In this document: positions 1 through 7,009 of the stretch, piece by piece | How the letters are laid out: each line of letters begins with the position of its first letter | Position numbering within the stretch: position 1 is the stretch's first letter | Source of the DNA: Agrococcus sp. ARC_14 | Lineage (GTDB): Bacteria; Actinomycetota; Actinomycetes; Actinomycetales; Microbacteriaceae | Direction: 5' to 3' | Assembly: GCF_022436485.1 (NCBI RefSeq) | Contig: NZ_JAKUDO010000002.1 | Location: 1-64,000 of the forward strand | DNA: 64,000 nucleotides | Translations under genes and position numbers: made by a program | The notes under the pieces: model-generated | The model's database searches: none | Told to the model about the DNA's origin: nothing | The model's input: the letters and a program-made list of their open reading frames with translations, nothing else

Positions 1-122
1 TACCACCGACGCCGCCGGCAGCCACGCCTTGGCCGTTTGACGCCCGTCGAGTACGAGACCATCATGACCAAGAACCTGGCCCTTGCGGCCTAACCGAAAC
101 TGTCACCTACTCGTGCAGCAGC
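1..122 (+). mobile_element. 3' end of an IS3-family insertion sequence (transposase OrfB C-terminus)
   Basis: Reading from base 1, frame 1 encodes the last 30 residues of an IS3-family OrfB integrase and stops at TAA 91-93. The segment with R-R-R-R near the edge, then L-T-P-V-E-Y-E-T-I-M, matches the typical end of IS3/IS150-group transposases. The following 25-30 bases (about 94-122) resemble the terminal inverted repeat of actinobacterial IS3 elements. An ABC permease frame resumes at about base 123, so the right end of the element lies at about 120-124. The rest of the element and the left junction are outside the window. The family call is from the protein tail; the exact end is inferred. 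Confidence 0.8.
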
Positions 123-590
123 CCCCTCTACTCGATTCCGAAGGTGGCGCTCGCGCCGCTGTTCATCGTCTGGTTCGGCATCGGCATCGACATGAAGATC
201 ATCCTGGCCGCGGTGAGCGTGTTCTTCCTCGTCTTCCTCAACACCGCAGCTGGGGTGCGGGATGTGGACCGCGGGCTGATCGACGCCGTGCGGCTGATGG
301 GCGGCACCCGCCGCGACATCGCGCTCAAGGTGGTGCTGCCGGCATCGATGTCGGGGCTGCTCACGGGCCTCAAGGTCTCGATCCCCTACGCCCTCATCGG
401 CGCGGTGATCGGCGAGCTCGTGGCCTCGAACCGCGGCCTCGGCTACCTCATCAATGACTCGGCGGCGCAGTTCAACACTGCGGGCGTCTTCGCAGCTGTC
501 GCCGTGCTGACGGTGCTGGCGATGGTGCTCAACGGCCTCGTCGGCCTGCTGGCCGCGCGCGCGAACCGGTGGAAGCCGCTCGACGCGTGA
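123..590 (+). pseudogene. ABC transporter permease (TauC/SsuC type), 5' end removed by the IS element
   Basis: The frame opens directly at the IS end and runs to TGA 588-590. It encodes about 155 residues of a nitrate/sulfonate/taurine-type inner-membrane permease. The conserved P-K-V-A-L-A-P-L-F and W-F-G-I-G stretch and the cytoplasmic loop G-G-T-R-R-D-I-A-L-K-V-V-L-P, which contacts the ATPase, are intact. The first roughly 100 residues, including the N-terminal membrane segments, are missing, so the product is probably non-functional unless translation reinitiates at GTG 144. The cognate binding protein follows 76 bases downstream; the ATPase is not in the window and may lie beyond the IS element. 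The missing N-terminus could still exist on the other side of the insertion. Confidence 0.85.
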
Positions 591-666
591 CCCGACGCAT
601 CCGACACACAACAATCACGCACGCAACACCGCAAACGCACGCAACACAACCAACTCAGGAGCAGTC

Positions 667-1695
667 ATGACCACCACCATCACCCTTCGACGAGCAACGG
701 CGCTCGTCGCGGCCGCGGGCGTCGTGCTCGCCGCCAGCGCATGCTCGGGCGGCACGCCCGACAGCGAGTCGCGCGTGTTGAACGTCGGCCAGATCAGCAA
801 CTCGATCGCGTTCTTCCCGCTCTACGTTGCCGAGGAGAACGGCTACTTCGAAGACGAGGATGTCGAGCTCGGCGAGCGCCCGCGCCTCGGCACGGGCGCG
901 AAGCTCGCGGCCGCGCTCACCTCGGGCTCGATCGACATCGCGGCGGGTGTGGTCACCGATGCGCTGAACCTGCATGAGAGCGTCGACACCGCGCGCATCA
1001 CTGGGGCACTCGTCACCGAGTACTACGTCGACATCATCGTGGGCGACTCGTTCGAGGGCCCGCCCGTCGACGCGCCCATCGAAGAGCGCATCGCCGCGCT
1101 CGAGGGGCAGAACATCGGCATCACCGGCCCGGGCTCGGGCACCGAGGCGCTCGTCACCTACCTGTTCGGCAGCCAGGGGCTCGACTCGGCGACCGACGCG
1201 ACGCTCGTCAACCTCGGCGCCGAGGTGCCGGCGGCGCTGGGGGCACTCTCGAGCGGCCAGGTCGATGCGCTGGCGTTCTTCCAGCCGGTCGGCCAGCTGG
1301 CCGAGCAGCAGGGCGCGGGCGAGATCTACATCTCTCCGCAGCGCGGCGACGTGCCCGAGATGGCAGGCCAGTTGCACGGCGTCACCTTCAGCAACACCGA
1401 GGTGCTCGAGAACCGGCCAGAGCTCGTCGAGAGCTTCAACGCCGCGATCGATTCGGCGCTGGCCTTCATCGCCGACGACCCGGAGGGCGCGGCCGAGCTG
1501 CTCGCCGCATACCTGGGTGACACCGACCCGGCCGTGGTCGAGGCGCTGGTCGAGATCATGCCGCAGGAGATGGCATCCTCGTCGGCGATCTCGCAGTCGA
1601 GCTATGACACGGCGCTGGCCTTCCACGTGGAGTCTGGCCTGGTCGCCGAGGCGCCCGCCTTCGCCGACATCGTCTGGGAGGGCGCGGCCGAGTGA
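667..1695 (+). CDS. ABC transporter substrate-binding lipoprotein, NMT1/SsuA type
   Basis: A 342-residue extracellular binding protein for a small organic solute. It has a basic N-terminus, a hydrophobic segment and a lipobox ending A-S-A-C with the lipidated Cys at residue 26. The mature part begins with L-N-V-G-Q-I and the segment F-F-P-L-Y-V-A-E-E-N-G-Y-F, the hallmark of the NMT1/THI5-like and SsuA/TauA group (sulfonate, nitrate, pyrimidine precursor and similar ligands). The ATG has CAGGAG 5 bases upstream. It follows the IS-truncated permease, so its transport system is probably inactivated. The ligand cannot be read from the sequence; a thiamine-precursor or sulfonate binder are the obvious alternatives. 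Confidence 0.88.
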   Translation: MTTTITLRRATALVAAAGVVLAASACSGGTPDSESRVLNVGQISNSIAFFPLYVAEENGYFEDEDVELGERPRLGTGAKLAAALTSGSIDIAAGVVTDALNLHESVDTARITGALVTEYYVDIIVGDSFEGPPVDAPIEERIAALEGQNIGITGPGSGTEALVTYLFGSQGLDSATDATLVNLGAEVPAALGALSSGQVDALAFFQPVGQLAEQQGAGEIYISPQRGDVPEMAGQLHGVTFSNTEVLENRPELVESFNAAIDSALAFIADDPEGAAELLAAYLGDTDPAVVEALVEIMPQEMASSSAISQSSYDTALAFHVESGLVAEAPAFADIVWEGAAE

Positions 1696-1700
1696 GGCTC

Positions 1701-1736
1701 GCGACGGCGCCGGGTCGAGCGGTCCGGCGCCGTCGC
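1701..1736 (+). terminator. Strong hairpin after the NMT1-type binding protein
   Basis: A perfect 13-bp inverted repeat (GCGACGGCGCCGG and its complement) with a 10-base loop begins 5 bases after the stop codon at 1695. No clear U tract follows, which is common in GC-rich actinobacteria. It separates the transporter remnant from the GntR gene. Confidence 0.7.
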
Positions 1737-1792
1737 AGGCTCTGCGAGCAGCGGCCCTTTACAGTTGTCGAACACCCGAGCGGAGGTAGCCA

Positions 1793-2440
1793 GTGTCGAC
1801 AGTCGAGTCGGGGCGCGACACCGCGCAGGTGACGGATGCCCTGCGGCGCGCGATCACCGCCGGCGAGCTGGCGCCCAACCAGCGCCTCGTCGAGGCAGAC
1901 CTCATGGAGATGTACGCCGCGAGTCGCGGCGCCGTGCGGCTGGCGCTCGTGAACCTCGCGAGCGAGGGGCTCGTCGAGCGCATCCAGCACCGCGGCGCTC
2001 GGGTGCGGGCGGTCGACCTCGAGGAGGCGCTCGAGATCGTCGAGCTGCGCGCTGCGCTCGAGTCGATCTGCGCCGCACGGGCGGCCGAGCGCGCCGACGA
2101 GGCCGGGGTCGCGCGGCTGGTCGCGGTCGGCGAGCGGATGCGCGCGGCGGTCGCCGAGGGCGATGCCGAGGCCTACTCGCAGGGCAACCAGGCGCTGCAC
2201 GAGACGGTCTTCGAGCTCAGCCAGATGCGTGTCGCGCCCCGCATCATCGGGCAGCTGCGGGCGCAGAACGTGCGCTACCGCATCCGCCTCGCCATGCACC
2301 ACGACCGCCCGACGGTCTCGCTGCCGGAGCACCTGGCGATCATCGACGCGATCGCGGCGCACGACGCGGATGCCGCGGCCGACGCGATGCGCAGGCACCT
2401 GACGAGCGTGCTGGCGGCGACGCGGGAGTACTTCGGGTAG
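1793..2440 (+). CDS. GntR family regulator with FCD (FadR C-terminal) domain
   Basis: A 215-residue DNA-binding regulator. Residues about 10-70 form the GntR winged helix, with D-A-L-R-R-A-I-T-A-G-E-L-A-P-N-Q-R-L-V-E and the wing R-I-Q-H-R-G-A-R-V. Residues about 80-205 are an all-helical FCD ligand domain with N-Q-A-L-H-E-T-V-F and H-L-A-I-I-D-A-I histidines that normally bind a metal and a carboxylate effector. The GTG start is chosen because GGAGGT lies 6 bases upstream. Its closest target by position is the truncated transporter upstream, but it could also act on the catabolic cluster at 3980-15093, since FCD regulators usually sense carboxylic acids. The target is inference. Confidence 0.88.
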   Translation: MSTVESGRDTAQVTDALRRAITAGELAPNQRLVEADLMEMYAASRGAVRLALVNLASEGLVERIQHRGARVRAVDLEEALEIVELRAALESICAARAAERADEAGVARLVAVGERMRAAVAEGDAEAYSQGNQALHETVFELSQMRVAPRIIGQLRAQNVRYRIRLAMHHDRPTVSLPEHLAIIDAIAAHDADAAADAMRRHLTSVLAATREYFG

Positions 2441-2488
2441 GTCAGGCCAGCGTTCGAACAGCCTCGTCGCACCCTGCCGCTCGCTCGA

Positions 2489-3754
2489 TCATGAGGGCGG
2501 CGACACGGGCTGCAGCGATTGCGAGGCGAGATCATGCGCGCCCGACTGGCGCGTCCGCATCCGCCAGGCGATGAGCGCCATGTGCAGGGCGAGGCGGTCG
2601 TGCCCGCGGCCGAGATCGACCCCGAGGGCCGACTCGATGCGACGCAGGCGGTGGTAGACGTTCGTGCGGTGCACGAAGCGCTCTGCCGCGACGGCCTGCA
2701 CATTGCCGGCGTGCTCCAGGAAGCTCTCGAGCGTGGCCGTGAGGTCGTCGTTCTCGGGGTCCTCGAAGAAGGCCAGCAGCTCTGCGGTCAGGTAGTGATC
2801 GTCGATGAACCGCTGCGGCAGCTGCGCCAGCCCGTGGTACTGCTCGGCGCGCTGCCACTCCACGATCTGCCCGCTCATCCCGATCCGCAAGCCAGTTCGA
2901 GCCGCGTTGCGCGCCTGCCAGATCGCTCGCGCGGGCCCCTCGGGATGCCGCACGACCGCGCTCGTGCCGATCGTCCACCGGCCGTAGAGCCCCGCATCCT
3001 GACTGCGATAGAGCAGATCCTGCACGATCGCGATGGCCCGCTCGAGCGCTTCGGCGGGCGAGTCCTGCGGGAACGGCGCGAGCAGCACGACCGCCTCGTT
3101 CTCGTGCTGCGCCGCGAGCACACGGCGCGCCGGCAGCACCTTCGACCCGCGCTGCGCCGTGCGCCACAGCGTCGCGGCCAAGTCGTGGGCGGTCGCGAAG
3201 TGCGCGCTGGCTGGCTCGACGAGCACGGCGAGGGCGATGCTCACCGAGTCGTAGTGGAAGTCGCCCTCGCCCGCGGCGACGGTGACCGCGCGCTCGACCT
3301 CGCCGATGCGATCGTCGAAGGGCGCAGCGCCGAGTCCCGACTCGCGCGAGGCGGCTTCGAACGCGTGCGCGGCATCGAGCCCGTGCACGGTCGCGTGGGC
3401 CGCAGTGGCCGCGAACTCCACCGCGCTGCGATCGGCGTCGCCGTCGAGGATCCAGAGCAGCACGCGCAGGCGGTCGACGCCGAAGATCGGCACCACCCAG
3501 AAGCCCTGCAAGCCGATCGCTTCGACCGGAGGCACGTGGATGGGTCCACGGTGTCCAGAAGGAATCCGCACGCGAGGCGAGAGGTCGGGTCGCAGGCTCC
3601 GCGCGTGGCCATCGACGGGCACGAGCTCGCTGCGTGCGAGCGAGCGCAGCCGCGCGTCCGTGATCTCCACCGGGACCTCGAGCGAGGTGCCGATCGCCTC
3701 GGCGAGCTCGTGCAGCAGCTTGCGGTGCGCGGCCTCGAGTCGGAGCGCCCCCAT
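2489..3754 (-). CDS. PucR/CdaR-type transcriptional activator
   Basis: A 421-residue regulator ending in the PucR-type helix-turn-helix (HTH_30), visible as the N-V-Y-H-R-L-R-R-I-E-S-A-L-G segment about 35 residues before the C-terminus. The middle resembles the GGDEF-like/CdaR linker domain found in this family. The N-terminal 150 residues would be the sensory part. The start is ATG 3754 because GGAGGT precedes it by 6 bases; an in-frame GTG 36 bases further upstream is possible. It is divergent from the 3980-15093 catabolic cluster with a 225-bp gap, so it is the likely local activator. Relatives respond to purine catabolites or sugar acids; the latter would fit the neighbouring DUF1537 kinase. 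Confidence 0.82.
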   Translation of the reverse strand: MGALRLEAAHRKLLHELAEAIGTSLEVPVEITDARLRSLARSELVPVDGHARSLRPDLSPRVRIPSGHRGPIHVPPVEAIGLQGFWVVPIFGVDRLRVLLWILDGDADRSAVEFAATAAHATVHGLDAAHAFEAASRESGLGAAPFDDRIGEVERAVTVAAGEGDFHYDSVSIALAVLVEPASAHFATAHDLAATLWRTAQRGSKVLPARRVLAAQHENEAVVLLAPFPQDSPAEALERAIAIVQDLLYRSQDAGLYGRWTIGTSAVVRHPEGPARAIWQARNAARTGLRIGMSGQIVEWQRAEQYHGLAQLPQRFIDDHYLTAELLAFFEDPENDDLTATLESFLEHAGNVQAVAAERFVHRTNVYHRLRRIESALGVDLGRGHDRLALHMALIAWRMRTRQSGAHDLASQSLQPVSPPS

Positions 3755-3780
3755 GGCAGCACCTCCGCTCTCGCTGGACC

Positions 3781-3796
3781 CTGTCGACACAGACAG
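3781..3796. promoter_or_regulatory. Candidate operator in the PucR/kinase divergent region
   Basis: CTGTC and GACAG form an inverted repeat with a 6-base spacer, overlapping the 8-bp palindrome TGTCGACA (3782-3789). It sits 27 bases upstream of the PucR-type gene start. The rest of the gap (3797-3979) holds no gene; AGGAGG at about 3969-3974 serves the kinase start. The operator role is inference from position and symmetry. Confidence 0.3.
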
Positions 3797-3979
3797 GTTC
3801 CCGCCACACTACGCATCATTCGAAGTCGGGCACGTTGCAATCAGATAACGCCCGCCCGGCTTCGCGCGGTGTGCGGTGACGTCGCTACAGATGTCGCGTG
3901 ACTGCCTCGCTCGGTCTGCTTAGCGTGACCACGACGCATCGATTCGACGGTGCGCAGCAGGTGACGCGAGGAGGCGGCG

Positions 3980-5188
3980 ATGCTCGGAAGCTCGTCATCC
4001 CGTGCTCGGCCCGAGGCCGGCACAGCCTCCGTCGCGCTCGGGGTCATCACCGAGGATCTCCAGGCAGCCGTGAGCGTCGCAGGACGACTGCAGCAGCGGG
4101 GTCTGCGCGTCGAGGTCGTCGACGATCCGTCAACCGTGCCGATGCCCGGGCTGCATGCCATCGTCGTCGACCTGCAGGCGCAGGATCGATTGGAGGACGC
4201 CACGGATCTGGCGGAGCAGTGGACCCGGTGGCTGCGCGTCCGCGGCTGCTTGCGCGTCGAGCAGCGCGTCGACTCGGCCTTCCGCGGTACACCCGCGGAT
4301 GTTCACCGCGGAGTGCTGCGGGGCGCCGGCGCCCGCGATCCCATCGTGGCGGTCATCACCGGCTACCCGACCGCCGGGCGCATCTGCGTCGAGGGCGAGC
4401 AGCGCGTGCATCGCCACGGTCAGGGTGTCGAGGTGATCCCGGTGGCCGAGCGGCTCGAGCTCGAGGGCGAGCCGTTCGTGGTCTCGGTCGATGCGCTCAC
4501 ACTCGGCAGCGAGTCGGCGGCGCTTGAGGTCGAGCGCGCGATCGCGGCTGGCCACCGCACGCTCATCTTCGATGCAGCGAACGAGGGACACCTCGAGGCC
4601 GCTGCCGGCGTCGTGCATCGGATCGAGGCGCAGCACGAGGTGGTCGCGGTCTCCAGCGGCGGCTGGCTGCGCTGCCACCCGGCGCTCGACGCTGACGGCT
4701 TCGTCGTCGTCGCCGCCACGGGTGCCGCGACGCTCGACCGGCAGCAGCTCGCCCGCGTCGCCGATGTCTACGGTCCCGCGGCTCGCGTGACCACCACAGC
4801 AGCGCTGCTGCGAGAGACGGATGCGATGCTGCTGGAGACGGTGGCCCAGCACCGCGTCGTGGTCATCCAAGCGCCGGAGCGCACCGGCGACGACCCGTTG
4901 CTCGCGGCCGACGACATCGCCGCGGCCGTGCGACGGCTGCTCGACGTCAGCACCCGCGGCGATCACCCGGCGCTCGGGGTGGTCGTGAGCGGCGGTGTGA
5001 GCTCGGGCAGGACGATCCGTGCGCTCGACGCCGTTGCGTTGAAGCCCGGCAACGAGCTCGAGCCGCTCTGTCCCGTCGTGCGCCTGACGGGCGGGCCCTT
5101 CGCCAACCTCGCGATCATCACGAAGGCCTCGAGCATCGGCGCTCCCGACACGCTCGTGCGACTCGTGCGCCGCCTCACCGGATCCTGA
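3980..5188 (+). CDS. Four-carbon acid sugar kinase family protein (DUF1537)
   Basis: A 402-residue protein of the OtnK/DltK/DUF1537 family, ATP-dependent kinases that phosphorylate tetronates and related sugar acids. The N-terminal substrate domain carries R-V-D-S-A-F-R-G at about residue 92, in the place of the family's conserved K-T-D-S-T-L-R-G. The C-terminal nucleotide domain has the glycine-rich G-V-V-V-S-G-G at about 332 and ends with L-T-G-G-P-F-A-N-L and I-T-K-A-S-S-I-G, equivalent to the ATP-binding G-G and T-K-x-G-G-F-G motifs. AGGAGG lies 5 bases before the ATG. These kinases are usually paired with a PdxA2-type dehydrogenase or an aldolase; neither is present here, so the substrate may not be an ordinary tetronate. 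First gene of the plus-strand cluster. Confidence 0.82.
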   Translation: MLGSSSSRARPEAGTASVALGVITEDLQAAVSVAGRLQQRGLRVEVVDDPSTVPMPGLHAIVVDLQAQDRLEDATDLAEQWTRWLRVRGCLRVEQRVDSAFRGTPADVHRGVLRGAGARDPIVAVITGYPTAGRICVEGEQRVHRHGQGVEVIPVAERLELEGEPFVVSVDALTLGSESAALEVERAIAAGHRTLIFDAANEGHLEAAAGVVHRIEAQHEVVAVSSGGWLRCHPALDADGFVVVAATGAATLDRQQLARVADVYGPAARVTTTAALLRETDAMLLETVAQHRVVVIQAPERTGDDPLLAADDIAAAVRRLLDVSTRGDHPALGVVVSGGVSSGRTIRALDAVALKPGNELEPLCPVVRLTGGPFANLAIITKASSIGAPDTLVRLVRRLTGS

Positions 5189-5243
5189 GCCGCTCGCTCA
5201 TCGAGCCCCCTGCACCCCATCCGCATCGATCGAGAAGGAAACC

Positions 5244-5840
5244 ATGACCCTCTTCGAGACAGACAAGTCCGCGCTCGTCATCATCGACATGCAGGGCGCC
5301 GTGCGGCGCCATGCCGCAGCACCGCATGACGCCGACACGGTGATCACCCGCGTCGCAAGCCTCGTCGACGCCGCTCGCGAGGGCGGTGCGCTCGTGGTCT
5401 ACGTGCGCACGAGCTTCCTCCCCGACGAGTCAGACTCCCTGACGCTGGTCAAGCGCGTGGACGTCGAGCGGCGCGCGCCTCACCGGTGGGACGGCTGGGA
5501 CCAGCTCGTCGACGAGATGCAGCCGCTGCCCACCGAGCCCGTCGTCATCAAGCGCTCGTGGAACGCGTTCTACGGCTCCGACCTGGATCTGCAGCTGCGC
5601 AGGCACGGGATCGAGACCGTCGTGATGTGCGGCATCTCGACGAGCTTCGGCGTGGAGGGCACCGCACGCTCGGCGTACGACCACGGCTACGAGCTGGTGT
5701 TCGTCGAGGACGCGATGGCGTCGCAGACGACCGAGCAGCACGAGTTCGCCGTTCGCGAGGTGTTCCCGCAGATCGGCCGGGTTCGCGACGTCGCGGCCGT
5801 CACCGAGACCTTCCGCGCAAGCGCACAGACCGCTGCCTGA
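5244..5840 (+). CDS. Isochorismatase-fold hydrolase lacking the catalytic cysteine
   Basis: A 198-residue member of the isochorismatase/nicotinamidase alpha-beta fold. Asp15 (V-I-I-D-M-Q) and Lys103 (I-K-R-S-W-N-A-F) match the usual catalytic Asp and Lys. In the third motif, G-I-S-T-S-F-G-V-E-G-T-A-R, position 136 is Gly where amidases of the family have the nucleophilic Cys (T-x-x-C-V). A Cys occurs at 129 but seven residues too early. Without the nucleophile it may act like true isochorismatases, which cleave a vinyl ether without Cys, or be a binding or regulatory protein. It lies 56 bases after the kinase and 29 bases before the FMN enzyme, so it is probably co-transcribed. Confidence 0.82.
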   Translation: MTLFETDKSALVIIDMQGAVRRHAAAPHDADTVITRVASLVDAAREGGALVVYVRTSFLPDESDSLTLVKRVDVERRAPHRWDGWDQLVDEMQPLPTEPVVIKRSWNAFYGSDLDLQLRRHGIETVVMCGISTSFGVEGTARSAYDHGYELVFVEDAMASQTTEQHEFAVREVFPQIGRVRDVAAVTETFRASAQTAA

Positions 5841-5868
5841 GCGCGGCAGACCAGGACAGGACAGGATC

Positions 5869-6981
5869 ATGACTGAGACAGCGACCACCCGCGCGATCTT
5901 CGACGACCGCTTCGGCTCGAGCGAGCGCTTCACGACCATCACGGGCATCACGAAGGCGGCTCGACACCACCTCTCCGACTCCGCCTGGGACTACCTCTGG
6001 ACGGGCACGGGCTCCGAGACCTCCGTCGCTCGCAACCAGTCGAAGTTCGACGAGCTGCTGTGGGAGGTGCCGCTCTTCGCCGGCGTCAGCAACCCCGACA
6101 CCTCGACGAGCGTGTTCGGCTACGACCTGTCGATGCCGCTGTTCACGGCGCCGTTCGGCCAAGAGGCGACGTTCCACTCCGACGGGCACCCGGGCATCGG
6201 CCGCGCGGCCGAGCGCGCGGGCATCCAGCAGATGGTGCCCGTCGCCGCTTCCTACCGTCTCGAGGACGTCGCGGCGGCGTCGAACGCCGCGCACTTCTAC
6301 CAGATGACCCTCGTCGGAGACGACGAGCTCGTGCTGGCGATGATGCAGCGGGCGAAGGACGCCGGCTACACCCACATCATCGCGACCTACTCGCCCATCC
6401 GGCAGTGGCGCGAGCGACTGATCGAGAACCGCTTCTCGTCACGCACCACCGGTGACAACATCAACTTCGGCGAGAACGGCTCCGACCCTGCCGGACTCCA
6501 GGAGCTGATCGCGTTCACGAAGCCGCGCTACACGTGGGCCGACGCGGCGCGGATCATCGAGAAGGCGCCGCTGCCCGTGATCATCAAGGGCATCCACAGC
6601 GCCGCCGACGCCATCGCCGCGCGCGACGCGGGTGCCGTCGGCCTCTACGTCTCGAACTACGGCGGTCGCACGATCGACCGCACGCCGTCGACCATCGAGG
6701 TGCTCCCCGAGATCCGCAAGGCGGTGCCCGAGCTGCCCATCGTGCTCGACTCCGGCATCCGTCGCGGCAGCGACATCGCTGCGGCCGTCGCACTGGGCGC
6801 CGACGCCGTCGCCATCGGCAGGCTGACGGCGCTCGGCCTCGCTGCGGACGGCGAGGAGGGCGTGCTGCGCGTGATCGAGATCCTCAAGCAGGAGCTCTGG
6901 ATGACGCTCGGGCATCTGGGCTGCTCGTCGATCGCAGACCTCGGCCCCCACGTCTTCCACCACAACCCCTTCGCTGCCTGA
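5869..6981 (+). CDS. FMN-dependent alpha-hydroxy-acid oxidase homologue with altered active site
   Basis: A 370-residue TIM-barrel flavoprotein of the lactate/glycolate oxidase family, normally oxidising L-2-hydroxy acids to 2-oxo acids. FMN and phosphate contacts are recognisable: P-V-I-I-K-G with the flavin-N1 Lys, the arginine after G-G-R, L-D-S-G-I-R-R-G and G-A-D-A-V-A-I-G-R. Key catalytic positions differ. By eye alignment with Aerococcus lactate oxidase, the counterpart of Tyr146 is Thr147, of Asp174 is Tyr174, and the catalytic base His265 is Tyr264 (S-N-Y-G-G-R instead of S-N-H-G-G-R). So the fold and cofactor are probably kept while ordinary hydroxy-acid oxidation is unlikely. Length is normal. 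The mutated residues are read directly; the functional consequence is inference. Confidence 0.85.
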   Translation: MTETATTRAIFDDRFGSSERFTTITGITKAARHHLSDSAWDYLWTGTGSETSVARNQSKFDELLWEVPLFAGVSNPDTSTSVFGYDLSMPLFTAPFGQEATFHSDGHPGIGRAAERAGIQQMVPVAASYRLEDVAAASNAAHFYQMTLVGDDELVLAMMQRAKDAGYTHIIATYSPIRQWRERLIENRFSSRTTGDNINFGENGSDPAGLQELIAFTKPRYTWADAARIIEKAPLPVIIKGIHSAADAIAARDAGAVGLYVSNYGGRTIDRTPSTIEVLPEIRKAVPELPIVLDSGIRRGSDIAAAVALGADAVAIGRLTALGLAADGEEGVLRVIEILKQELWMTLGHLGCSSIADLGPHVFHHNPFAA

Positions 6982-7009
6982 CGCACCACCCCACGAAAGC
7001 GAGCACATC

